DNA of 6,996 bases from Chloroflexota bacterium. GTDB taxonomy: Bacteria > Chloroflexota > Limnocylindria > QHBO01. The notes below the pieces were generated by a model. The model was not told the DNA's origin and searched no databases. It saw nothing but the letters and a program-made list of their open reading frames with translations. The translations under genes and the position numbers were made by a program. Shown here one piece after another: positions 1 to 5,785 of the stretch (the stretch's first letter is position 1; each line of letters opens with the position of its first letter). Location of the stretch: NCBI GenBank assembly GCA_023250255.1, contig JAHFBB010000044.1, positions 1 to 6,996 of the forward strand, written 5' to 3'.

Positions 1-585
1 AGGCGGATCCGCGGCCTGCCACGATATGCCGTCAGGACTCCGCCACCACGCGATTCGGGTCACTCCTCCCTCATCGATGAACCCGACTGCCACGAAACCG
101 TCGGGCGCAGAAGCCACATCGAGGAGCGCCGCGTGCGAGAAGTCTGCCGCGGGTTCCCCTGGGACCCAGTCACGTCCGTCTGGACTGCGCCAAGCCATGG
201 CATGGCCAGCTGCCGAACCGACCGCGACATAGCCAAATTCCGACCGAGCGGCTACCGCGGTTATCTCCGTGGCCCCCTCGAGATCGGGGTCTTCGACTAC
301 GGTCCATTCGACGCCGTCTACCGACATGAGGATGACGCCCACGATGCCAATAGCCGGACCCACGCTGCCATGGAACGGGCCGCCGACTGCAACCAGACCC
401 TCCGGTGCGACCACGAGGTCATTCAGTTGGACGCCCGGGAGGCTCGGCACTGGAACCGGGTCCCACGATAGTTCGGGCGCCTGGGAAGGCGAGGGAAGCG
501 AACTCAGGCCTGGGCCGCTGCATGCGCTCACCAGCATCGCGATGAACAGCCCCGCCGTGAAGTGCCGGCAAAGGCCGGGGCTCAT
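1..585 (-). CDS. Lipoprotein with repeated SPDG..W units (3' end beyond window)
   Basis: Translating the minus strand from the ATG at 585 gives an open frame of 195 codons that reaches the left edge without a stop, so the C-terminus is missing. Residues 1-22 are a lipoprotein signal peptide: a basic start, a hydrophobic core (AGLFIAMLV) and the lipobox VSAC with the lipidated Cys at 22. A Pro/Ser-rich linker follows to about residue 50. Three related units then appear at about 53-98, 107-145 and 154-193. Each has a strand like 'GLVAVGG', 'GYVAVGS' or 'GFVAVGF' followed by a Trp motif ('SVDGVEW', 'SPDGRDW', 'SPDGISW'). Such units resemble BNR or beta-propeller repeats of exported proteins, so an extracytoplasmic, membrane-anchored repeat protein is inferred; ligand and function are unknown. 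The start overlaps the stop of the upstream hydrolase gene as ATGA (582-585), which suggests translational coupling. Plus-strand open frames over this stretch are shadows. Confidence 0.82.
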   Translation of the reverse strand, partial: MSPGLCRHFTAGLFIAMLVSACSGPGLSSLPSPSQAPELSWDPVPVPSLPGVQLNDLVVAPEGLVAVGGPFHGSVGPAIGIVGVILMSVDGVEWTVVEDPDLEGATEITAVAARSEFGYVAVGSAAGHAMAWRSPDGRDWVPGEPAADFSHAALLDVASAPDGFVAVGFIDEGGVTRIAWWRSPDGISWQAADPP

Positions 586-1364
586 TGGGCTCGTGGGCCA
601 GAACTGGTGCGGGCGGCGAACTCCCGGGCGGCGGCGATGAACGAGCGCCACAGGCGGGTGAACTCGGGCGAGGTGAACTCGGTCCGCTCGGGGTGACTCT
701 GGACGGCGATAAGCCAGCGGTCCGGGTCGGGATCCTCGAGAGCCTCGACCAGGTCGCCGTGGGCGTGCGGGCTCACCCCGGTCGCAACCAGGCGGACACC
801 CAACCCATCGGCCCGCACACCCTGATGGTGATAGGTGTTTACCGTTGCCTGGATGAACGGCCCTGATTCATCGCCCAGGATGTCGGCCAGCCGGCTGCCC
901 GGATCCAGGGTCAGTGGGTGGGAGCTGGCTTCGGGCGCCGGATAGGCGGGGCTGGTGTGCCCGTCCATATCCTGGACCAGGGCGCCACCGCGGAAGACGT
1001 TGATGGCCTGCATGCCGCGACAGATGCCGAAGACCGGGGCCCGGCGCGCCTCGGCGGCGGCAAAGGCCTCCTGTTCGAGCGCGTCCCGGCCCGGCTCGAT
1101 ATCCCGGCTTCCGTTCGGCTCCTGGCCGTAGAGGTGCGGGTCCAGGTCTGCGCCGCCCGACAGCAGGAGGCCGTCCATCTCGGCGAAGGCAGCCGTCCGG
1201 TCGGCGGGGCTGCTGTCCTCGTCGAGGACGAGGACCTGGCCGCCGTGACGCAGCACGCCCTCGAAATAGCGGTCGTTCTTGCGCCACGCGACTTCCTCGT
1301 TACGGGCGTGTTCGGGTGACTGAACGGTGACCACGATCCGCGGACTGCGCTCCATCCATGCCAT
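582..1364 (-). CDS. Peptidase C26 / gamma-glutamyl-GABA hydrolase family protein
   Basis: This 260-residue protein has the class I glutamine amidotransferase fold of the peptidase C26 family (PuuD-like), whose members hydrolyse gamma-glutamyl amide bonds in the cytoplasm, for example gamma-glutamyl-GABA in putrescine breakdown. The family signatures are all visible: 'LLLSGGADLDPHLYG' (67-80), the nucleophile elbow 'FGICRGMQAINV' with Cys115, 'VNTYHHQ' (175-181), and 'VQSHPER' with His224 and Glu226 completing the triad. Length is normal for the family (about 250). No polyamine genes are nearby, so the substrate cannot be assigned and puuD is not claimed. The start is uncertain: ATG at 1364 and ATG at 1355 (residue 4) are both possible and neither has a Shine-Dalgarno sequence. 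A weak TACCAT (1362-1367, minus strand) could be a -10 box for a leaderless transcript starting at 1355. The gene is divergent from the small secreted protein gene and overlaps the downstream lipoprotein gene by 4 bases. Confidence 0.9.
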   Translation of the reverse strand: MAWMERSPRIVVTVQSPEHARNEEVAWRKNDRYFEGVLRHGGQVLVLDEDSSPADRTAAFAEMDGLLLSGGADLDPHLYGQEPNGSRDIEPGRDALEQEAFAAAEARRAPVFGICRGMQAINVFRGGALVQDMDGHTSPAYPAPEASSHPLTLDPGSRLADILGDESGPFIQATVNTYHHQGVRADGLGVRLVATGVSPHAHGDLVEALEDPDPDRWLIAVQSHPERTEFTSPEFTRLWRSFIAAAREFAARTSSGPRAQ

Positions 1365-1391
1365 GGTAGAAGAAGGTCGGGGGAGGTCCTG

Positions 1392-1421
1392 TTGTCATGC
1401 GACGTGGGATGCCCCTACAAT
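1392..1421 (+). promoter_or_regulatory. Sigma70-type promoter of the small secreted protein gene
   Basis: TTGTCA (1392-1397) matches the -35 consensus at 5 of 6 positions. TACAAT (1416-1421) matches the -10 consensus at 5 of 6, and the spacer is 18 bases. Transcription would start near 1428, giving a leader of about 34 bases before the ATG at 1462. It lies in the 97-base gap between divergent genes. This is the best promoter match I found in the window. Confidence 0.7.
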
Positions 1422-1461
1422 CGCGGTCGCCCGTGCCCCCGCAACGGAGAAACACTCAACC

Positions 1462-1779
1462 ATGACTCCCCGACGCGCCGCACTCGCCGCCCTCGTTACC
1501 GTGGGGCTGGCCCTCAGCGCCGGTCTCGTGTCCGCCCATACGACTCCTTCCGCCGCCGATTTCGGGCTCGACACCGCCCAGACCGCCTCGGATCAGGATG
1601 CGCCGGCCGGGGTTGACGGCGGTCTGAGCGCCGACAACGAGGCGACCGGCCACGGCGCCGAGGTGTCCGAGGCCGCCCAGGGCGAGACCCCCGAGGGCTA
1701 CGACAATCACGGCGACTACGTCAGTTCCATCGCCACCGGCTGGGGCGAACAGATCTCGGGGCACGCCCCAAACAACTGA
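1462..1779 (+). CDS. Small acidic secreted protein, unknown function
   Basis: This encodes 105 residues. Residues 1-25 form a Sec signal peptide: basic 'MTPRR', a hydrophobic core of Ala, Leu and Val, and a signal peptidase I site of the A-x-A type after 'LVSA' (about residue 25). The mature part is about 80 residues, rich in Asp, Glu, Ala and Gly, with no cysteine and no membrane segment. The C-terminal end, 'NHGDYVSSIATGWGEQ', looks more ordered than the low-complexity middle. I recognise no functional domain. The ATG at 1462 is preferred over in-frame upstream starts (from 1327) because it opens exactly at the signal peptide, follows GGAGA (1446-1450, a long 11-base spacing), and lies downstream of the promoter at 1392-1421. 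A hairpin terminator follows, so the gene seems to be a single-gene transcript. A role at the cell surface or in the medium is inferred only from the signal peptide. Confidence 0.8.
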   Translation: MTPRRAALAALVTVGLALSAGLVSAHTTPSAADFGLDTAQTASDQDAPAGVDGGLSADNEATGHGAEVSEAAQGETPEGYDNHGDYVSSIATGWGEQISGHAPNN

Positions 1780-1818
1780 CCCGTTGGGGCGGGCAAGTCT
1801 CGAACCCTCGAACCTGGG

Positions 1819-1855
1819 CGAAAGCCGCGGCCACGGGCCGCGGCTTCGTCGTTCT
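1819..1855 (+). terminator. Intrinsic terminator after the small secreted protein gene
   Basis: AAGCCGCGGCC (1822-1832) and GGCCGCGGCTT (1836-1846) are perfect inverted copies around a three-base ACG loop. Two more pairs form if one A is bulged. The 3' side runs into a moderately T-rich tail (TTCGTCGTTCTC). The tail is weaker than a classical U-run, but the hairpin is very stable and lies 40 bases past the stop codon, ahead of an independent gene. Confidence 0.65.
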
Positions 1856-1970
1856 CAGCGGCTGCTCAACGGACGGCCATTGTCATGACCTCTTGGACGA
1901 CCGCTGTCGGGTTCCTGCCTGTTGGTGCGTTGTGCTTGGTAACAGCAGCCTCGCGTACGCTGCCGCTGCC
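1856..1970. other. Intergenic stretch upstream of the sigma factor gene
   Basis: About 115 bases separate the terminator from the ribosome binding site of the sigma factor gene. A promoter is expected here. I see TTGTCATG at 1880-1887, the same eight bases as at the -35 box at 1392-1399, but no convincing -10 box at the right distance. GGTAAC (1938-1943) faintly resembles an ECF-type -35 element, but no matching -10 lies at the usual spacing. No RNA gene or repeat is evident. Confidence 0.4.
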
Positions 1971-1977
1971 GAAGGAG
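1971..1977 (+). promoter_or_regulatory. Ribosome binding site fixing the sigma factor start
   Basis: GAAGGAG lies five bases before the ATG at 1983. It decides the start against the upstream in-frame ATG at 1893, whose extra 30 residues do not look like sigma factor sequence. Confidence 0.8.
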
Positions 1978-1982
1978 TCCGA

Positions 1983-2522
1983 ATGAGGGTTGCGACATTG
2001 GACGAGCATCAGGGCCCGGAGGTCGAGACTAATCCGGAACGGTTGGATGCAGCAACGTTCGGGCAACTCTACGAGCAGCATCGACTGTCGGTGTACCGAT
2101 ATGCCCGGGCCAGAACGCGGAGCGATGACGACGCACTGGACCTCACCGCGGCCACGTTTGAGCGGGCGTTCGCGAACTTCGGACGGTTTCGCCGGCGAGA
2201 TGGCGGGGTACACGCCTGGCTGTTGCGCATTGCCAGAAACCTCGCCATCGATGCACAACGTCGGCGCCGATCCACCGTGGACCTGGCGGGCGCCGATGCG
2301 CATCTCAACCGAATCGCGGTCGAGACTGACCGCTTCGAACAGGAGCGCACCGAGGTCCTCGATCTCGTCGCCCGGTTACCAGCGGAGCAGGGGGAGGCCT
2401 TGCTCCTCAGGTACGCCGGCGGTTTGACCGCACGAGAGATTGGTGTCGTGATTGGCAAGCGCGAGGGCGCAGTTCAGAAGCAGATTGAGCGCGGGCTGGC
2501 TGCGCTGCGGGAGGCACTTTGA
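1983..2522 (+). CDS. ECF-family RNA polymerase sigma factor
   Basis: This 179-residue protein has the two-domain layout of extracytoplasmic-function sigma70 factors, which direct RNA polymerase core to a small regulon in response to envelope or other stress. Region 2 spans about 24-96: 'LYEQHRLSVYRYARARTR', then 'DLTAATFERAF' and 'AWLLRIARNLAIDAQRRRR', which carry core-binding and -10-recognition elements. Region 4 spans about 127-178: 'RLPAEQGEALLLRYAGGLT', then 'AREIGVVIGKREGAVQKQI', the helix-turn-helix that reads the -35 element, then a final RGLAALREAL helix. There is no extra C-terminal domain, and length is typical (160-200). The stop overlaps the ATG of the following membrane-protein gene by one base (TGATG), as is common for sigma/anti-sigma pairs. 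I expect the second protein to hold this factor inactive. Whether it autoregulates cannot be told, since no clear ECF promoter is visible upstream. Confidence 0.93.
   Translation: MRVATLDEHQGPEVETNPERLDAATFGQLYEQHRLSVYRYARARTRSDDDALDLTAATFERAFANFGRFRRRDGGVHAWLLRIARNLAIDAQRRRRSTVDLAGADAHLNRIAVETDRFEQERTEVLDLVARLPAEQGEALLLRYAGGLTAREIGVVIGKREGAVQKQIERGLAALREAL
2509..2514 (+). promoter_or_regulatory. Ribosome binding site of the putative anti-sigma gene
   Basis: GGGAGG sits seven bases before the ATG at 2522, inside the last codons of the sigma factor gene. It supports ATG 2522 rather than TTG 2519 or ATG 2528. Confidence 0.75.
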
Positions 2523-3643
2523 TGACCATGCAGGACGACATCGAGACCACGCTGCGGCGAGCGGTCGAGGTGACCCCATCGGAGGGAGCGCTGCTCTGGC
2601 TTGACCAGCGCCTCGCCATTGTCATGGCTCAGCCGACGGCAAGCGGACGCAGCGGCCTGGGGAACCGCCGGTGGATCGTCCGATCACTGGCACTGCTCGT
2701 TGCACTCATCCTCCTCACCACGGCGGTCGTGGCGGGGATGGGCCTTCTCGACCAGATTTTCGAGGCCAGTGGGTCACCGGGCTGGCAGACGGCATGGGAC
2801 CGGGCAGAACGTCTCGGGATCAAGCAGACCGACGCCGGGATCACGATCACCCTCGAGCGGGCCTATGCGGATCTCAATCAAGTCCTGGTGGGCATTACCG
2901 TCGAAGGACTCGGGGATGCGCCGATCTCCGCCCACGGTGAGCCCGCACATGTGGAGTGGGAATTCGGGCTCAGCGACCCGATCGGCCGAGGACTGGACCA
3001 TGGCGAGTGGGCCAGTAGCATGACCGGGACCGATCTCGCAGATGCCAGCGGGTCGGCTTCCGTTCGGTTCTTCGAAGGGGCCGTGACGCCGGTAGCGGGG
3101 ACCTGGACATTGACGATCACCTCGGTCGGCTACAACAGCGGAGGCATGGTCTCGGGCGAATGCTTCGTCGGGAACACCGATCCCGCATGCGCCAACCCGC
3201 CTCCGAACGGCATGATCGAGGGCACCTGGACCTTTGCCTTCGAGTTGCCCGCTCCGGCCGGGATTGCGCTGGCCCCAGGGGTGAGAGACACCCAGGGACA
3301 GGCCACGCTCACTCTGACCCAACTGCGTATCACGCCGACCATGATCGCCCACCGAATTGGCCTGCGGATCGACGGCCAGACCGTGACCTCATGGTGGCCG
3401 AACGACGAATCGCTGCGGCTGGGAGGTACCGCGTTTGAGGGCAACAGCGGTACGCATATCACCCAGCAACTTTCTGCCCAGGGCCCAGCCGGTGATGAGT
3501 TTGAGTTCCTCACGTCCGCCGGCACGGATGAAGCCTCGGGTATTTGGGAGATCAGGATCCCTGAGATCACGTTCGTGGGAGAAGACTTCACGACCGAGCA
3601 TGTGCTCACCGGTCCCTGGCTACTCACGGTGACGGTTCCGTAG
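2522..3643 (+). CDS. Single-pass membrane protein, probable anti-sigma factor (DUF4179-like)
   Basis: This encodes 373 residues. The N-terminal 50 residues are cytoplasmic in character and largely helical ('DDIETTLRRAVEV', 'LLWLDQRLAIVMAQ'). They lack the H-x3-C-x2-C zinc motif of ZAS-type anti-sigma factors. One transmembrane helix follows at about 54-76, preceded by 'GNRRW', so the remaining 295 residues should lie outside the membrane. The outer part begins 'ERLGIKQTDAGITITLERAY' (96-115), which recalls DUF4179-type domains of proteins encoded after ECF sigma genes, and continues as beta-rich sequence with 'GTWTLTIT' (193-200), 'GTWTFAFEL' (234-242) and a closing 'GPWLLTVTVP'. Cys214 and Cys223 are the only cysteines of this region and could form a disulfide. 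The anti-sigma role rests on the one-base overlap with the sigma gene, the topology and the domain resemblance; it is an inference. No known sensor ligand is recognisable. Confidence 0.78.
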   Translation: MTMQDDIETTLRRAVEVTPSEGALLWLDQRLAIVMAQPTASGRSGLGNRRWIVRSLALLVALILLTTAVVAGMGLLDQIFEASGSPGWQTAWDRAERLGIKQTDAGITITLERAYADLNQVLVGITVEGLGDAPISAHGEPAHVEWEFGLSDPIGRGLDHGEWASSMTGTDLADASGSASVRFFEGAVTPVAGTWTLTITSVGYNSGGMVSGECFVGNTDPACANPPPNGMIEGTWTFAFELPAPAGIALAPGVRDTQGQATLTLTQLRITPTMIAHRIGLRIDGQTVTSWWPNDESLRLGGTAFEGNSGTHITQQLSAQGPAGDEFEFLTSAGTDEASGIWEIRIPEITFVGEDFTTEHVLTGPWLLTVTVP

Positions 3644-3680
3644 GCGGCGTCCGACTGAGGTTGGTCGTCGGTACAGGAGA

Positions 3681-3755
3681 TGGAGCCGAAGGTGGGATTC
3701 GAACCCACGACCGACGGTTTACGAAACCGTTGCTCTACCCCTGAGCTACTTCGGC
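3681..3755 (-). tRNA. tRNA-Thr (anticodon CGT)
   Basis: Read on the minus strand, the 75 bases fold as a full cloverleaf. The acceptor stem is GCCGAAG/CTTCGGC, the D stem GCTC/GAGC, the anticodon stem ACGGT/ACCGT with loop TTCGTAA, and the T stem GTGGG/CCCAC with loop TTCGAAT. All four stems pair perfectly. The loop places CGT as anticodon, reading the threonine codon ACG, which should be common in so GC-rich a genome. The discriminator is T and the 3' CCA is encoded. The gene begins 19 bases after the stop of the endonuclease III gene on the same strand, with no terminator between, so read-through from that cluster is possible. The 37 bases between its 3' end and the convergent membrane-protein gene contain no strong hairpin. 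Confidence 0.96.
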
Positions 3756-3774
3756 CCGAGCGGCCGCGATTCTA

Positions 3775-4599
3775 TCAGCGGCCGGCCGAGGTCCCCCGCG
3801 GAGCCCAGCCGTGGAGCAGCTCGTCGTGGTAGCGGGGCTCGCCAGACGGGGCCTTCCTGGGAACCGGCGCTGCCTTCGCCTTTCCCTTGAGAACTCGCTG
3901 GTAATACGGGCACAGGGCGGACAACGGACAGAGGCCGCAGATCGGTCGGGGTGCCCGACAGACATCGCGGCCATGGCGGATGAACAGGACGTGGAAGCGG
4001 TACACGTCCTCCGGATCCAGCGCCGCCTCGAGGATGTCATGGGAGGCGGCGACATCGGTCTTGGGCGGCAGGAGACCCAGGCGCCAGGCCACCCGATAGA
4101 CGTGGGTGTCCACCGGCAGGGCCGGCTTGCCGAATGCGAACAGGACCACCAGGGCAGCCGTCTTGGGACCGATGCCCGGCAGGGCAGCCAACCAATCCCG
4201 CGCTTCCCGCGCACCCATCTCCGACAGGACCGACAGGTCGAGCGCGCCCCGCTCGGCGGCAATCTCCGCCAGGACGGCCTGGATGCGGGGGCCCTTGGTC
4301 GGTGCCAGACCGCCGGGGCGAATGACCTCCACCAGCTCATCGGTTGGAGCGGACAGCACCGCCTCCCAGGTCGGGTACCGGTCCCGAAGGGCCGTGAACG
4401 CGCGGTGGGAATTCACGTCGGCGGTGTTCTGCGACAGGATCGTCAGCACCAGCTCGCTGACTGGGTCCAGGCGCGGCCCGCTCCAGACCTGCGGCCCGTA
4501 TCGCTCCTCCAGCGCTTCCAGCAATGGACCGATGCGTCCGTGCCGCGCCCGGCGCTGGGCAGCCAGGCTGCGGGCCGATGCGCTCCTGCGGGCGGCCAC
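3775..4599 (-). CDS. nth: Endonuclease III (DNA glycosylase/AP lyase)
   Basis: This is a base-excision-repair enzyme that removes oxidised pyrimidines and cleaves the resulting abasic site. The helix-hairpin-helix 'LPGIGPKTAALVV' (140-152) carries Lys146, the expected Schiff-base lysine, and 'LPVDTHVYRV' (161-170) carries the catalytic Asp164. Cys214, 221, 224 and 230 fit the 4Fe-4S spacing C-x6-C-x2-C-x5-C exactly. The early motif 'LTILSQNTAD' (52-61) is the variant seen in many non-enterobacterial Nth proteins. I chose the GTG at 4599, two bases after the glycerate kinase stop. It gives 274 residues, with about 22 basic residues before the first core helix, and 'upstream' sequence in the same frame is a shadow of glycerate kinase. 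No Shine-Dalgarno is visible. The protein is longer than E. coli Nth (211) because of this N-terminal piece and a basic tail of about 40 residues after the cluster. Confidence 0.92.
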   Translation of the reverse strand: MAARRSASARSLAAQRRARHGRIGPLLEALEERYGPQVWSGPRLDPVSELVLTILSQNTADVNSHRAFTALRDRYPTWEAVLSAPTDELVEVIRPGGLAPTKGPRIQAVLAEIAAERGALDLSVLSEMGAREARDWLAALPGIGPKTAALVVLFAFGKPALPVDTHVYRVAWRLGLLPPKTDVAASHDILEAALDPEDVYRFHVLFIRHGRDVCRAPRPICGLCPLSALCPYYQRVLKGKAKAAPVPRKAPSGEPRYHDELLHGWAPRGTSAGR

Positions 4600-4601
4600 C
4601 G

Positions 4602-5774
4602 TCAGCCGAGGAGCTGGCCCAGGCCAACCGCCTGTGCCAGGCGAGCGGCGGCGTTGGCTAGCAGGCGATCGGTGTCGGCCATGGCATCCGCGAGTTCTGT
4701 CGGCCCTTCGGCAATAGGCTGGACGAGGTCGAACGCCCCCGACTCGGACAGGATCTCGATGCCAACGCCCAGCGCTCCGCACAGCAGGACGACCGGTCGC
4801 GGCCGAGCGACCCGTGACACGCCCAGGGCCGCTTTGCCGGACAGCGTCTGCTCGTCCGCCCGACCCTCGCCGGTGATGACCAGGTCCGCATCGGCACATG
4901 CGTCGGCCAGGCCAATCAACTCCGAGATGATTTCGGCACCCATCCGCAGTTCGGCGTTCGTCAGGGCCAGCAGGCCCGCCGCCGCCCCGCCGGCTGCACC
5001 GGCGCCCGCCATGCCCGCTACCGCCCGGCCGGTTCCCTCTTCGAGTGCCGCTCCCCAGCGGCCAAGCGCGGCATCAAGGGTGGCCACCGCGGCCGGGTCG
5101 GCCCCTTTCTGCGGCCCGTAGACCCGGGCCGCCCCGCGAGGACCGGTCAGCGGCGCGGTGACGTCGCTGGCAATGGTGAGCTCGATCTCGCCGAGCCGCC
5201 GGTCGAGGCCCGACGAATCGACGGCGAAGACGGCGGACAGGGCAACTCCGCCGTCGGGCTCAACGGCCGAGCGGGTGGCGTCGTTCAGACGCAACCCGAG
5301 TTCGACCAGCAGGCCGGAGCCGCCATCGGTCGTGCCCGAGCCGCCCAGGCCGAGGATGACCCGGCGCGCTCCGGCGTCGAGCGCGGCACGGACCAGCCGG
5401 CCAACTCCGCGACTGCTCGCCCCCAGTGCGCTGGCGGGAGTCCGTTCCGCGGGAGCCAGGCGAGCGAGGCCGGCGGCGGATGAAAACTCGATGACGGCCG
5501 TGTCCGGCCCGAGCCACAGCCATTCGGCGCTGATCGGCCGGCCGAGCGGATCGGTGCTGGCAGCGATCCGCCGCTCGACGAGGTTTCCCAGGCCGGCGAC
5601 CAGCGCGTTGAGGGTTCCCTCGCCGCCGTCTGCCATCGGGCGAAGGCGAACCTCATCCTCGGGACGAACGCTCAGCCATCCCCGGCGAATCGCGTCGGCG
5701 GCCGCAACCGCGTCGAGCGCGCCACCGAACGAATCGGGGGCGACAACCACGGTCAGCGGACGACTCACCGGCAT
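4602..5774 (-). CDS. glxK: Glycerate kinase (GarK/GlxK family)
   Basis: This 390-residue protein matches the type II glycerate kinase family, which phosphorylates D-glycerate with ATP, usually to 2-phosphoglycerate, feeding glyoxylate- or photorespiration-derived carbon into glycolysis. Signatures in order: 'VVVAPDSFGGALDA' (9-22), 'PMADGGEGT' (46-54), 'DPLGRP' (75-80), 'LGLGGSGTTDGGSGLL' (141-156), 'SDVTAPLTGPRGAA' (203-216), 'YGPQKGA' (219-225) and 'TGEGRADEQTLSGKA' (301-315). Length is normal (E. coli GlxK has 381). Most family members have Lys after APDSF, where this protein has Gly16; that position deserves a check. The ATG at 5774 gives the standard N-terminus, and an upstream in-frame extension overlaps the preceding gene and is not conserved-looking. 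It lies 11 bases after the ligase-like gene and 2 before nth, so it is probably mid-operon. The symbol indicates family; garK is equally possible. Confidence 0.92.
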   Translation of the reverse strand: MPVSRPLTVVVAPDSFGGALDAVAAADAIRRGWLSVRPEDEVRLRPMADGGEGTLNALVAGLGNLVERRIAASTDPLGRPISAEWLWLGPDTAVIEFSSAAGLARLAPAERTPASALGASSRGVGRLVRAALDAGARRVILGLGGSGTTDGGSGLLVELGLRLNDATRSAVEPDGGVALSAVFAVDSSGLDRRLGEIELTIASDVTAPLTGPRGAARVYGPQKGADPAAVATLDAALGRWGAALEEGTGRAVAGMAGAGAAGGAAAGLLALTNAELRMGAEIISELIGLADACADADLVITGEGRADEQTLSGKAALGVSRVARPRPVVLLCGALGVGIEILSESGAFDLVQPIAEGPTELADAMADTDRLLANAAARLAQAVGLGQLLG

Positions 5775-5785
5775 GTGTCTGACGG

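Noticed and set aside
26..640. Three overlapping plus-strand open frames at the left edge
   Set aside because: The minus strand here encodes a lipoprotein with a lipobox and repeats. The plus-strand translations have no coherent features.
868..1319. Open frames on both strands inside the C26 hydrolase gene
   Set aside because: The 260-residue hydrolase frame carries the full catalytic triad; the others are Arg/Gly/Pro-rich shadows.
1327..1461. N-terminal extension of the small secreted protein from ATG 1327
   Set aside because: It would start before the promoter at 1392-1421 and bury the signal peptide 45 residues into the protein.
1893..1982. N-terminal extension of the sigma factor from ATG 1893
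   Set aside because: The 30 added residues are not sigma-like, and a strong ribosome binding site points to ATG 1983.
3644..3680. Possible terminator between the membrane-protein gene and the tRNA
   Set aside because: Only a four-pair CGAC/GTCG stem can be drawn and there is no T-run, so it is too weak to call.
4600..4899. Extra 100 residues at the N-terminus of endonuclease III
   Set aside because: This part overlaps conserved glycerate kinase sequence (including the GEGRADEQT motif) in another frame, and endonuclease III needs no such extension.
3811..5121. 436-residue plus-strand open frame opposite nth and glycerate kinase
   Set aside because: It lies antisense to two genes with complete catalytic motifs, and its Arg/Ala/Pro/Ser-rich translation shows no domain. 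It is a by-product of high GC content.
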